From contig DBLQ01000100.1 in NCBI GenBank assembly GCA_002297505.1, positions 1 through 7,530 of the forward strand: 7,530 nucleotides of DNA, read 5' to 3'. Both the position numbers and the translations under genes were made by a program. Below the pieces are notes generated by a model. It was not told the origin of the DNA, searched no databases, and worked only from the letters and a program-made list of their open reading frames with translations. Origin of the DNA: Flavobacteriales bacterium UBA720 (GTDB taxonomy: Bacteria > Bacteroidota > Bacteroidia > Flavobacteriales > Weeksellaceae). Each line of letters opens with the position of its first letter. Position 1 is the first letter of the stretch. Shown in pieces: positions 1-7,176 of the stretch.

Positions 1-2521
1 TCATAAACATCGCAGCCCACTCATTGGCCACATCGCCCACAGGACGGCCCACCACCTTGGATTTGACCTTGATGGAAGGCGCTTTGTCCCTACGTTCCAG
101 CAAGCTCGGACCGGAGCCCATTTTGACATCGGCAAATTGACTCAGTCTGATCTGTTCGCCTTTCGGATTCGTAAACATCAGGTTTTTGACGTCGTCAATG
201 GACTGTCTGTTGACATCGCCAAAACGGATATTGATATCATATTCATATTCTCCGGCACGGAACTTCCCATCGGTGTTACCGTTGAAGGCTGTCTGCATCG
301 TCTGTCCCACGCTGGAAAGATTGAGTCCGAGCGCGGACATTTTATCACGGTCGATATTGACCTGTACCTCTGGACTTCCGCTGTCGCTGGAAAGTTCTGC
401 ATCCACTGCGCCTGGAACTTTCTTCAGCAGCGCCAGGATTCTGTTGGCTTCTTTATTCGCGGTGGCGTTATCCGGTGCCGTAACCACCAGTTCAATCGGT
501 GCGTTATCAGCGCCCATTAGACCAATTGGCGCGGTCTTAAATTCTACACCCGTAAATTTTTCTGCCAAAGCTCTTTTGATTTTGGCCGATTTGATATCCG
601 TACTTTCGGAACGTTCGGATTTATCTGTGAGATTCACCTGGATTTCCGATTGGTACAATGTGGCCTGCGCACCGCCAAAACCAGTCGACTGCTGACCTAC
701 TGTGGTAATCAGATCCACAACATCTTTGTCATTTCTCAGGAATCTTTCGACTTCCAGAGTGACCTGGTTTGTTTTCTCAACAGAAGCATCTTTCGGCAAT
801 TCCATCTGCACGAGGAACTGTCCTCTGTCCATTTTCGGGAAGAATTCTCCTCCAATGAATCCGAATGCAACGAGCATAAAAGAGGCAATCAATACAAGGA
901 ATGTGACGATAACGGTCATTATCCTTCTCAATGTCGTCTTGAGACACCATTCCAGAATTCCTGTGATCCAGTGGGTAAATTTGTCTAATTGTTTCTCGAA
1001 CCAAAGGATAAATTTCTCAAAAGGATTTTTACCGGTCAAATGAACCAGCTTTCCGAATCTTGAGGACAGCCACGGAATGATCGTGAACGACGCCAATAAT
1101 GAGAACAATGTTGCAATAACCACCGTGACACAGAACTGCGCCAGGATATTGGCCACCAGACCTGTACTCATCGCAATCGGCAAGAATACCACCACGATTA
1201 CCAACGTAATGGCGGAAACTGTAAATCCGATTTCAGCTGCACCATCATAAGCAGCACGGATTCGGCTTTTGCCCATTTCCATATGCCGGTAAACGTTTTC
1301 CAATACCACAATCGCGTCATCCACAAGAATACCTACCACCAATGACAATCCGAGCAAACTCATTAAGTTCAAGGTGTAGCCCATCAGATTCATCCCGATA
1401 AAAGTTGCAATCAACGAGACTGGAATGGAAACCATTACAATAAATGCATTTCTGATGTTATGAAGGAACAATAACATCACCACAGCTACCAGAACAATCG
1501 CCAGAAACAAGTCAAAAATCACGTGATTTGCGGCTTCCAGGGTAAAGTCTGTACTGTCATCCACAATTTTAACTTTTACACCTTGCGAAGCATAAGTTTT
1601 CATCACCTCATCCACCGTTTTTGTAATGCTCTCGGACACAGCCACCGCATTGGCATCAGACTGTTTCTTCACCTGCATCAAAATCGTTGGCAGCTGGTTG
1701 AATCGCGCTACTTTTTCTACATCCTTCTGAGAGTCGAAAACGGTAGCAATATCGGACAATCTTACTTGCGCGCCGTCCTTGGACGAGATCACAAGATTGT
1801 TTAGTTCCGCAACAGATTTATATTTTCCCTCCAGTCGGATGGTCGATTTGGAAGTTCTTGTTTTTAAGGAACCTGTGGGGAAATCCAGATTGGAAGACAG
1901 GATCGCCTGCTGTACATCGGAAATGGACAGACCATAACCCTGAAGTTTGTTTTCATCCAGACTCACCTGAATCTCACGCTCCTGGCCACCAACCAGATCC
2001 ACCTGAGCCACACCATTAACCCTTGAAAAAATCGGTTCGATCTTTTTATCGAGAAGGTCGTAAAGCTGTTTGCTGTTCAGTTTGTCACTGGAGATACTCA
2101 TCGTGATAATCGGGAGATCGTCCAGGGAAAATTTGTTAAGTGAAGGCGCATCGGCATCTTCCGGAAGGTCTGCAATAATGGCATTCACCTTACGCTGCGC
2201 ATCATTCAGAGCATAATTGACATCGGCGCCGGCGTTCAGCTGAACCATAATCACGGAAAGACTTTCGTAGGATGATGATTCTACTTTTTTCACATTTTCG
2301 AGGGAACCCACGGCATCTTCAATCTTTCTGGTCACCGACGTTTCTACCTCTGCCGGCGAGGCACCCGGATATACCGTGGAAATGGTTACCATATTGGTTT
2401 CGAATTTTGGAATCAATTCGTACCCCATCATGGAGTAACTCAGGAGACCACCCAAAGTCAGAATCGTAAAGAGTACGATTACCAGAGACGGTCTTTTAAT
2501 GGATATTTCTGCTAATTTCAT
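1..2521 (-). CDS. RND-family efflux pump, inner-membrane permease (HAE1-like, AcrB type), 3' end outside window
   Basis: Proton-driven inner-membrane pump of a tripartite drug-efflux complex. The reading frame is open from ATG at 2521 to the left edge, giving 840 residues beginning MKLAEISIKRPS. Visible parts: TM1 (about 12-30); a first periplasmic porter loop with YPGASPAEVE (51-60); TM2-TM6 (about 335-482); TM7 (about 534-555), followed by FFPKMDRGQ (560-568); and the second porter loop to residue 840. TM4 carries GILVDDAIVVLENV with the adjacent Asp401-Asp402, equivalent to the proton-relay pair D407/D408 of E. coli AcrB. That adjacent pair favours the HAE1 drug-efflux class over the HME metal class. 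AcrB-type proteins are about 1,050 residues, so TM8-TM12 and the relay lysine (AcrB K940) should lie beyond the window. The gene starts 7 bases after the adaptor stop, so it is probably co-transcribed and translationally coupled. Family is certain. Substrate is unknown, and multidrug export is inferred from the family. Confidence 0.95.
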   Translation of the reverse strand, partial: MKLAEISIKRPSLVIVLFTILTLGGLLSYSMMGYELIPKFETNMVTISTVYPGASPAEVETSVTRKIEDAVGSLENVKKVESSSYESLSVIMVQLNAGADVNYALNDAQRKVNAIIADLPEDADAPSLNKFSLDDLPIITMSISSDKLNSKQLYDLLDKKIEPIFSRVNGVAQVDLVGGQEREIQVSLDENKLQGYGLSISDVQQAILSSNLDFPTGSLKTRTSKSTIRLEGKYKSVAELNNLVISSKDGAQVRLSDIATVFDSQKDVEKVARFNQLPTILMQVKKQSDANAVAVSESITKTVDEVMKTYASQGVKVKIVDDSTDFTLEAANHVIFDLFLAIVLVAVVMLLFLHNIRNAFIVMVSIPVSLIATFIGMNLMGYTLNLMSLLGLSLVVGILVDDAIVVLENVYRHMEMGKSRIRAAYDGAAEIGFTVSAITLVIVVVFLPIAMSTGLVANILAQFCVTVVIATLFSLLASFTIIPWLSSRFGKLVHLTGKNPFEKFILWFEKQLDKFTHWITGILEWCLKTTLRRIMTVIVTFLVLIASFMLVAFGFIGGEFFPKMDRGQFLVQMELPKDASVEKTNQVTLEVERFLRNDKDVVDLITTVGQQSTGFGGAQATLYQSEIQVNLTDKSERSESTDIKSAKIKRALAEKFTGVEFKTAPIGLMGADNAPIELVVTAPDNATANKEANRILALLKKVPGAVDAELSSDSGSPEVQVNIDRDKMSALGLNLSSVGQTMQTAFNGNTDGKFRAGEYEYDINIRFGDVNRQSIDDVKNLMFTNPKGEQIRLSQFADVKMGSGPSLLERRDKAPSIKVKSKVVGRPVGDVANEWAAMFM

Positions 2522-2528
2522 CTTCTGC

Positions 2529-3590
2529 TTACTTTACGATATTGATTTTTGACCCGTTGTCCAGGTTGATCTGTCCGCTGGTGATAACCTGCTCGCCGCC
2601 ATTCAGCCCGCTGAGGATCTGAACTTTATCTCCGTACACTTTCCCTGTTGTTACTTTGATCAATTTGGCAGTTCCGTTATTCACGATAAACAACTGTCCG
2701 GAACTTACACCATTCACGAAAGCTTCTGCCGGAACTGTAAGCATGTTCTGAGTTTCCGCGCCATGGTTGGTCTTGAAAACTGCTGTGGCATACATACCGG
2801 CCTTCAGGTTGCCTCTGTTTTGGACTTCGATCTCCACCGGGAAATTGAGCGACGCATCACTCTTCGGTGCAATGAATGTGATTCTTCCCGTAAATTTCTC
2901 ATCCGGCAAGACATTCACATTGATATTCACTTCCTGACCGATCTGGATGCGGCCTACCTGACTTTCGTCCACCAACACAGAAAGTTTTAGTGAATTAATA
3001 TTAACAATCTCGAACAAAGCTGTTCCGGTAGCCACCACCATTCCGGGTTCTACCATTTTTTTGTTGATGGTACCGCTGATTCCGGCTCTTACGCTGGCGT
3101 CATTGATTCTCACGCCTTGTGCCCGCACCGCAGCCTGAGCATTTTTGAGCTGAAGTCTGGAATTATCCAGCTGCTGCTTGGTCACACCGCCGGTTTTAAA
3201 GGCATTTTCATAACGCTGATTATCAATAATCGCATTTTGCAAATTATTCTTGGCCTGTGTCGCATCCACTTCAATCGCGTCTTTTTTGATCGTCGCCAAA
3301 ACTTGTCCTGCGCTCACACGCGAGCCTTCCTTCACAAAGACGCTCACCACTCTTCCGGCAATATCTGCCGACTGGTTGGATTCCTGTTTCGGAATAAAGG
3401 TTCCGTTCGCCGAATAATCCGTATCCACGTTTTGTCTGGAGACGGTCACCACATTGACATTGATCTTGTCTACCTGCTTGGCCACTTCCTTCACCTCAGT
3501 TTCCTGCTTCTTCTTGTTGTCGGCGATTTTATATGCAGCCAATCCTACAAGAACTGCCGCCACAATGATATATATTAGAGTTTTTTTCAT
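2529..3590 (-). CDS. RND efflux periplasmic adaptor (membrane fusion protein, HlyD/AcrA type)
   Basis: Links the inner-membrane pump to the outer-membrane channel in the periplasm. It is 353 residues from ATG at 3590. The N-terminus has one hydrophobic helix (about 4-20, LIYIIVAAVLVGLAAY) followed by a charged stretch. There is no lipobox cysteine, so it is probably held by an uncleaved signal anchor rather than by lipid. The lipoyl-like barrel-sandwich halves are at about 75-103 (GRVVSVFVKEGSRVSAGQVL) and 166-196 (AGISGTI...VEPGMVVATGTALFEI). They flank a helical hairpin (about 107-160) that is short by AcrA standards. The beta-barrel follows (about 199-272, ending NLKAGMYATAVF), then the membrane-proximal domain (about 273-353, with LTVPAEAFV and GLNGGEQVITSG). 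The length fits the family. It sits between the channel and pump genes (gaps 25 and 7 bases), matching a channel-adaptor-pump operon. No promoter box was seen in front of it. Confidence 0.95.
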   Translation of the reverse strand: MKKTLIYIIVAAVLVGLAAYKIADNKKKQETEVKEVAKQVDKINVNVVTVSRQNVDTDYSANGTFIPKQESNQSADIAGRVVSVFVKEGSRVSAGQVLATIKKDAIEVDATQAKNNLQNAIIDNQRYENAFKTGGVTKQQLDNSRLQLKNAQAAVRAQGVRINDASVRAGISGTINKKMVEPGMVVATGTALFEIVNINSLKLSVLVDESQVGRIQIGQEVNINVNVLPDEKFTGRITFIAPKSDASLNFPVEIEVQNRGNLKAGMYATAVFKTNHGAETQNMLTVPAEAFVNGVSSGQLFIVNNGTAKLIKVTTGKVYGDKVQILSGLNGGEQVITSGQINLDNGSKINIVK

Positions 3591-3615
3591 TTTAAGGATA
3601 ATTTATATTCGTAGT

Positions 3616-4980
3616 TTATTTCAGATAAGTTTTAAGTTCGCCTTTAGATTTATAGTACTGAACTTCGGCAATTTTATAATCCAGGATGGCATTGGTATAA
3701 TTGTTCTTGGCCTGTACCAGAGCATTTTCTGCATCCAGCAATTCTGTGAGCGTTGCCAGTCCGTATTGATAATTGCTTCTGGTGTTGGCAAGAACATCTT
3801 CTGCCAGTGTTACGTTGGCCTTTTGATTTTCAAGTGTAGACAAGCTGTTCTCGATCTGTGATTTGGCATTTTGATAATCCAAATCCAGGCTCAGCTTGGT
3901 TTCCTGAATATCCAAATTGATTTTATCCAACTCTATCTGCGCCTGTTGTACTTTGGATTTGGTCGCAAAACCGTTAAAAATCGGAATGTTAATACCTAAA
4001 CCAATGGCCGAGTAATCGGACCAATAAACACCATTGGATCTCCCATTGGTCAGCGGAAATTTTTCCCCAAGACCTTGCCAGTTATAATTCGCCGTAAGAT
4101 TGACGGTAGGATAATACGCGGCTTCGGTTGCTTTTTTATTGTATTCCAGCAATTCCTTGTTTTTCAGCAGGACCTTCACTTCCGTACGATTATCGGAGCT
4201 GAGGCTATTTTCCAAAAGATGCGGCGTAATTTCCATATCCTCCTTCACCAGTTGAATATCTTTCTCGATCGGCATTCCCATGTAAAACTTTAAAGCATTT
4301 TTGGCCTGATTGACACCATTCTTGGTTTGCTTGATGTTGGTTTCGATGTTGGTAAGATTGACATTCGTACGGTCCAGATCAATCTTTTTTGCCAGTCCGT
4401 TATCAAAAAGACTTTTGATCACATCTCTGGCTTTTTCCGTGCTGGCATAGCTGCTTTCCAGCGTTTCCTGATTTTGCTCTACTGTAAAAACCTGGAAATA
4501 GGCATTAGAAACCCTTTCAATGATTTGCTCATCAGTAAGGTCCGCATTCAGCTGATAAAATTCTTTTGTAGACCTCGCCGCTTTCAGTCCAATGAATACC
4601 TGTTGATTAAAAAGCGCCTGTTGCAGCTGGACACCAGCGCCGGCAATCCATTTCTGTCCGAAAGGAACCAGCACCGTAGTTCCGGGAGCTCCGAAAAAAT
4701 CACCCGGCAATGCGCTTTTCTGTAAAATCGGGTTATAGGTCAGATTTGCAACCCCATTGATTTTTGGAAGTGCGCCGGCTTTGGCTTCTGCGATTTTATA
4801 ATCTGCATTGGTCACTTCCAGTTTGGCTTTCAGCGCGTCGGTCTTGTTTTGCAAAGCGTATTCTATCGCCTGCTTCAGGGTCACCGTCTGCTGCGCAAAA
4901 CCGGAAGTAAAGCCGAAAATCATAAGCACCGCGGATAAACCTGATTTCAGGATCGTGGCAGTTATACGTTTTCTATTCAT
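3616..4980 (-). CDS. TolC-family outer-membrane efflux protein
   Basis: Outer-membrane exit duct of the tripartite pump. It is 454 residues from ATG at 4980. The signal peptide is clear: positively charged MNRKR, a hydrophobic core around residues 14-26, and likely cleavage after Ala29 (GFA|QQ). There is no lipobox, so it is TolC-like rather than a lipoylated OprM/CusC-type protein. The mature part shows the two-fold repeat of outer-membrane efflux proteins. The first repeat starts TLKQAIEYALQNK, with long heptad-like helices and GALPKINGVANLTYNP leading into a beta strand. The second has EAAYYPTVNLTANYNW, then GINIPIFNG, a family hallmark at the second strand/helix join, and a long C-terminal coiled helix containing YQYGLATLTELLDAENAL. 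Length is normal for the family. The 74-base gap to the upstream regulator has no TAnnTTTG box on this strand, so the gene is probably transcribed from the regulator promoter. Confidence 0.95.
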   Translation of the reverse strand: MNRKRITATILKSGLSAVLMIFGFTSGFAQQTVTLKQAIEYALQNKTDALKAKLEVTNADYKIAEAKAGALPKINGVANLTYNPILQKSALPGDFFGAPGTTVLVPFGQKWIAGAGVQLQQALFNQQVFIGLKAARSTKEFYQLNADLTDEQIIERVSNAYFQVFTVEQNQETLESSYASTEKARDVIKSLFDNGLAKKIDLDRTNVNLTNIETNIKQTKNGVNQAKNALKFYMGMPIEKDIQLVKEDMEITPHLLENSLSSDNRTEVKVLLKNKELLEYNKKATEAAYYPTVNLTANYNWQGLGEKFPLTNGRSNGVYWSDYSAIGLGINIPIFNGFATKSKVQQAQIELDKINLDIQETKLSLDLDYQNAKSQIENSLSTLENQKANVTLAEDVLANTRSNYQYGLATLTELLDAENALVQAKNNYTNAILDYKIAEVQYYKSKGELKTYLK

Positions 4981-5054
4981 AATTTATTATAAGTTAATTT
5001 TTTCTATTAGTTGTCTTAAACGTTTGTAGCAGGGAAATACTTTAAGCCTATGCT

Positions 5055-5648
5055 CTAATTTTTAAATAAAAGTTTCAGGATAATGTCTTTTCTGTCCGCT
5101 ATGAGCCGGTTGAATTCAGCCTCGCTGATTGCCATATTTTCCATGATCAATGGCCGCACAGCGCTGGGAAAAACCAAAAGCGAAATCATATTGAGGACAA
5201 ACTGCATGGGTTCCATTTTCTCAATAATTCCGGATTCCATGGCCTGCTCAATATCCTTATAAAATCTTTTGAGATCCTCCTCTTCCACATCTCTCTTATG
5301 ACAGTTTCCGTTATTGATCTGCGAAACGATATACGTTTCCAGATACGGATATTGCAAACTGGTCTGCAGACTTTCTTCGATGAATTTGGAAATCTTGTCC
5401 TTAAAATTGAGGTCCGACCGCATAATGACCTCGGACTTTTCCTTCTCTACTTTATGGGCCTCGTCAAAAACAATCTGAATCAGATTATCCCGCGAACGGA
5501 AATAATAATTGATCAGGGTTCTGTTGACGCCAGCTTCATCCGCAATTTCCTGTGTGGTGGCAGCAAACCGTCCCTGAACAAAGAATAGGTTTTTCGCCGT
5601 CTCCTTGATCAGCTCCTGAGTTTGATCTTTTTTGGATTGATTTGACAT
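5055..5648 (-). CDS. TetR/AcrR-family transcriptional regulator of the efflux operon
   Basis: DNA-binding repressor, probably of its own operon. I place the start at ATG 5648, giving 197 residues (MSNQSKKDQTQELIKETA...). A longer in-frame reading of 218 residues from a TTG at 5711 is unlikely. It would begin upstream of the promoter box, and its first 21 codons cover the AT-rich promoter/operator DNA. The helix-turn-helix is at about residues 31-50 (TTQEIADEAGVNRTLINYYF), followed by RSRDNL, a classic TetR N-terminal domain. The remaining roughly 140 residues are the variable helical ligand-binding and dimerisation domain, so the inducer cannot be read from sequence. The stop is TAG at 5055-5057. 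It is the first gene of the efflux operon and divergent from the methyltransferase gene. Two near-identical palindrome-containing elements at its promoter are candidate binding sites. Family is certain; the target assignment is inference from position. Confidence 0.93.
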   Translation of the reverse strand: MSNQSKKDQTQELIKETAKNLFFVQGRFAATTQEIADEAGVNRTLINYYFRSRDNLIQIVFDEAHKVEKEKSEVIMRSDLNFKDKISKFIEESLQTSLQYPYLETYIVSQINNGNCHKRDVEEEDLKRFYKDIEQAMESGIIEKMEPMQFVLNMISLLVFPSAVRPLIMENMAISEAEFNRLIADRKDIILKLLFKN

Positions 5649-5662
5649 TTTTGTTAAACAAT
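5641..5662. promoter_or_regulatory. Candidate TetR operator, downstream copy (over transcription start and start codon)
   Basis: A 22-bp element: TTTGACA, then TTT, then TTGTTAAACAAT. It contains the 11-bp palindrome TTGTT-A-AACAA (5651-5661). The left part, TTGACA, also forms an imperfect dyad with the TGTTAA inside the palindrome. It spans the tetR start codon (5646-5648) and reaches the predicted transcription start, where bound protein would block initiation. It differs from the second copy, 50 bp away, only in the three central bases. The role as an operator is inference from symmetry, duplication and location. Confidence 0.6.
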
Positions 5663-5668
5663 CTTGTG

Positions 5669-5699
5669 CAAATTTAAATCGAATTTTATTTTTGACAAA
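5669..5699 (-). promoter_or_regulatory. Bacteroidota-type promoter for the tetR-channel-adaptor-pump operon
   Basis: On the minus strand TAAATTTG (5676-5669) matches the Bacteroidota -7 consensus TAnnTTTG perfectly and continues as GCA, often seen after it. A TTTG (5699-5696) lies 19 bases upstream, fitting the -33 element and its known spacing. Transcription would start at about 5660-5664, leaving a 5' leader of only some 12-16 bases before ATG 5648. No other comparable box was found between here and the pump gene. Confidence 0.7.
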
Positions 5700-5712
5700 A
5701 TTGTTAAACAAT
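5691..5712. promoter_or_regulatory. Candidate TetR operator, upstream copy (over the -33 element)
   Basis: Second copy of the 22-bp element: TTTGACA, then AAA, then TTGTTAAACAAT. It includes a 13-bp palindrome ATTGTT-A-AACAAT (5700-5712). It overlaps the -33 TTTG of the operon promoter (5696-5699). Together with the downstream copy it leaves only the spacer and -7 box uncovered, a layout suited to tight repression by two bound dimers. The outer flanks AATTTTATT (5682-5690) and AATAAAATT (5710-5718) are also inverted repeats, though in AT-rich DNA this may be chance. Confidence 0.6.
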
Positions 5713-5816
5713 AAAATTAAACGAATTTGATAATCTTAACACAAAATTAATACGGGAAGCACGCTGGCTACTTTTCATAAGGCAAGAATTGAAATCAGAT
5801 GTCAGATTAAATTCAG

Positions 5817-5824
5817 TAACTTTG
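5817..5824 (+). promoter_or_regulatory. Promoter -7 box for the RsmB-like methyltransferase gene
   Basis: TAACTTTG followed by CA matches the Bacteroidota TAnnTTTG consensus. The -33 element is weak: the nearest TTG (5789-5791) is 25 bases upstream, longer than the usual 19-23. Transcription would start at about 5830, giving a leader of roughly 80 bases before ATG 5909. The leader contains a small TCGG/CCGA stem (5852-5865) and a run of seven T (5874-5880), neither convincing as a regulator. Confidence 0.5.
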
Positions 5825-5908
5825 CAAAATCGATAAAAATAAGTTTCCAAATCGGCATTAACCGAAAAGGCAATTTTTTTCGAGGTATTAAAATCTTATT
5901 CAAATTCA

Positions 5909-7114
5909 ATGGAATTAATTCACAGAAATCTCCTGATCGGGATTCATGATTCGCTTCAGGAAACTTTTTTTGAAGAAAAAAAATATGCGGACAAAGTCAT
6001 CGAACGTCTTTTGAAATCCCACAAAAAATGGGGAAGCGAGGACCGTAAAGTGGTGTCCGAAATCTTCTACAATATCATCCGCTGGAAAAAGCGTCTGGAA
6101 TATTACATGGGCGAAGGTGTGAAACCGAACAATGTTTATAAAATGATCCTTGCCTATCTCCTTTGGAGCAAAACGCACTATAAAAAGTTTGAGGAATTTG
6201 ACGGCATCAAAGTGGCTGACATTCTTACCAAACTGAAAAAAGGAACAGTTCCTACGAAAGCTATTGAATTTTCTATCCCAGACTGGCTCGCAGAGACCCT
6301 GGAAAAAGAGCTGGGAAGAAACTGGGAAAAAGAAATGATCGCCCTGAACGAACAGGCGCCAACCGTACTGCGGACGAATACGCTGAAAACCTCACCAAAA
6401 GAGCTGATAGCCGACCTTAAGGATGAAAACGTAGAATCTTTTGCTATCAAAAATTATCCCGATGCGGTGCAGCTGGAAGAGAAGAAGAACGTGTTTCTGA
6501 CCTCGGCCTTCAAGGATGGCTTGTTCGAAGTTCAGGATGCAAGTTCTCAGAAAATCGGCGAACTTCTGGATGTGAAGGAAGGCATGCGTGTGGTAGATGC
6601 CTGCGCCGGTGCCGGCGGAAAGACATTGCACCTTGCTGCATTGATGAAGAACAAAGGCCAGATCATCGCACTTGACATTTACGAATGGAAGTTGGCAGAA
6701 CTGAAGAGACGTGCCAAGAGAGCTGGCGCTCATAATATCGAAACGAGACTGATCTCGGACAATAAAGTCATCAAGAGGCTACACGAGAAAGCTGACCGTC
6801 TCCTGATTGATGCACCATGCTCTGGATTGGGCGTCCTGAAAAGAAATCCTGATTCCAAATGGAAAATTGACCAGGAATTTATCGATAGAATTAAGGGTGA
6901 GCAGCAACAAATCTTACAGGATTACTCGAAGATTCTGAAAAAGGGTGGCCAGATGATTTATGCAACTTGCTCCATCCTTCCGTCCGAAAACAATGAGCAG
7001 GTGAAAACTTTCCTTGAAAACAATCCGGATTTTTCTTTAATAAAAGATGAGAAGATTATGCCGAGTGAAGGTTATGACGGATTTTACATGGCGCTGATCC
7101 GCCGCGATGCCTAA
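5909..7114 (+). CDS. RsmB/NOP2/Sun-family class I SAM-dependent rRNA (cytosine-C5) methyltransferase
   Basis: Transfers a methyl group from SAM to C5 of a cytosine, most likely in 16S rRNA during ribosome assembly in the cytoplasm. It is 401 residues from ATG at 5909. The N-terminal roughly 130 residues are helical and resemble the NusB-like RNA-binding region of RsmB. A linker (PTVLRTNTLK, 151-160) leads into the catalytic fold. SAM motif I is DACAGAGGKT (230-239), and an acidic residue after the second strand is in ALDIYEW (Asp256). Motif IV is DAPCSGLG (301-308, Cys304) and motif VI is ATCSI (352-356, Cys354). In RsmB the motif VI cysteine attacks the base and the motif IV cysteine helps product release; both are present. 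GVLKRNPDSKWK (308-319) follows motif IV as in RsmB. It is slightly shorter than E. coli RsmB (429). The exact target base (C967 in E. coli) cannot be settled, so no symbol is given. It is divergent from the efflux operon and probably a housekeeping neighbour. Confidence 0.93.
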   Translation: MELIHRNLLIGIHDSLQETFFEEKKYADKVIERLLKSHKKWGSEDRKVVSEIFYNIIRWKKRLEYYMGEGVKPNNVYKMILAYLLWSKTHYKKFEEFDGIKVADILTKLKKGTVPTKAIEFSIPDWLAETLEKELGRNWEKEMIALNEQAPTVLRTNTLKTSPKELIADLKDENVESFAIKNYPDAVQLEEKKNVFLTSAFKDGLFEVQDASSQKIGELLDVKEGMRVVDACAGAGGKTLHLAALMKNKGQIIALDIYEWKLAELKRRAKRAGAHNIETRLISDNKVIKRLHEKADRLLIDAPCSGLGVLKRNPDSKWKIDQEFIDRIKGEQQQILQDYSKILKKGGQMIYATCSILPSENNEQVKTFLENNPDFSLIKDEKIMPSEGYDGFYMALIRRDA

Positions 7115-7154
7115 AAGAAAAATCCCTGAGATAAACAGATTATCTTCAGGGATT
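7113..7154 (-). terminator. Intrinsic terminator hairpin, minus-strand orientation
   Basis: Arms AATCCCTGAGATAA (7121-7134) and TTATC-T-TCAGGGATT (7140-7154) pair over 14 bp with one bulged T (7145) and a five-base loop (7135-7139). Read on the minus strand the stem is followed by TTTCTTTT (7120-7113), a U-tract. On the plus strand it is followed by an A-rich stretch, so it is a poor terminator there. It begins 6 bases after the methyltransferase stop and would block readthrough coming from the right; it may also protect the plus-strand mRNA 3' end. Confidence 0.65.
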
Positions 7155-7176
7155 AAAAACACAAATGATGAAAGTG

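Noticed and set aside
137..988. Plus-strand open frames, the longest of 169 residues (186-695), opposite the pump gene
   Set aside because: They lie antisense to a continuous, clearly homologous RND permease frame, have no promoter or family motif, and read like complement-strand shadows.
3117..4725. Plus-strand frames of 130-150 residues opposite the adaptor and channel genes
   Set aside because: Compositionally odd products (rich in Ile, Phe, Arg and His) with no recognisable domain, fully contained in well-supported minus-strand genes.
4981..5000. TATAAT-like sequence on the minus strand just before the channel gene ATG
   Set aside because: It lies only about 10 bases before the ATG and follows the E. 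coli, not the Bacteroidota, promoter consensus; such strings are expected by chance in AT-rich gaps.
5011..5025. Possible third operator (TTGTCTTAAAC next to the AAACGTTT palindrome) between tetR and the channel gene
   Set aside because: It needs a two-base insertion to match the TTGTTAAAC part of the proposed operator, has no second half-site, and no promoter box lies nearby.
5649..5711. N-terminal extension of the TetR regulator from TTG at 5711
   Set aside because: It starts with a rare codon upstream of the -7 box, so it would not be in the transcript, and its sequence does not resemble TetR N-termini. ATG 5648 gives the normal length and context.
5844..5880. Attenuator-like hairpin plus T7 run in the leader of the methyltransferase gene
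   Set aside because: The stem is only four pairs (TCGG/CCGA) plus two outer pairs across an internal loop, and the T run is separated from it by several bases, too weak for a terminator or riboswitch claim.
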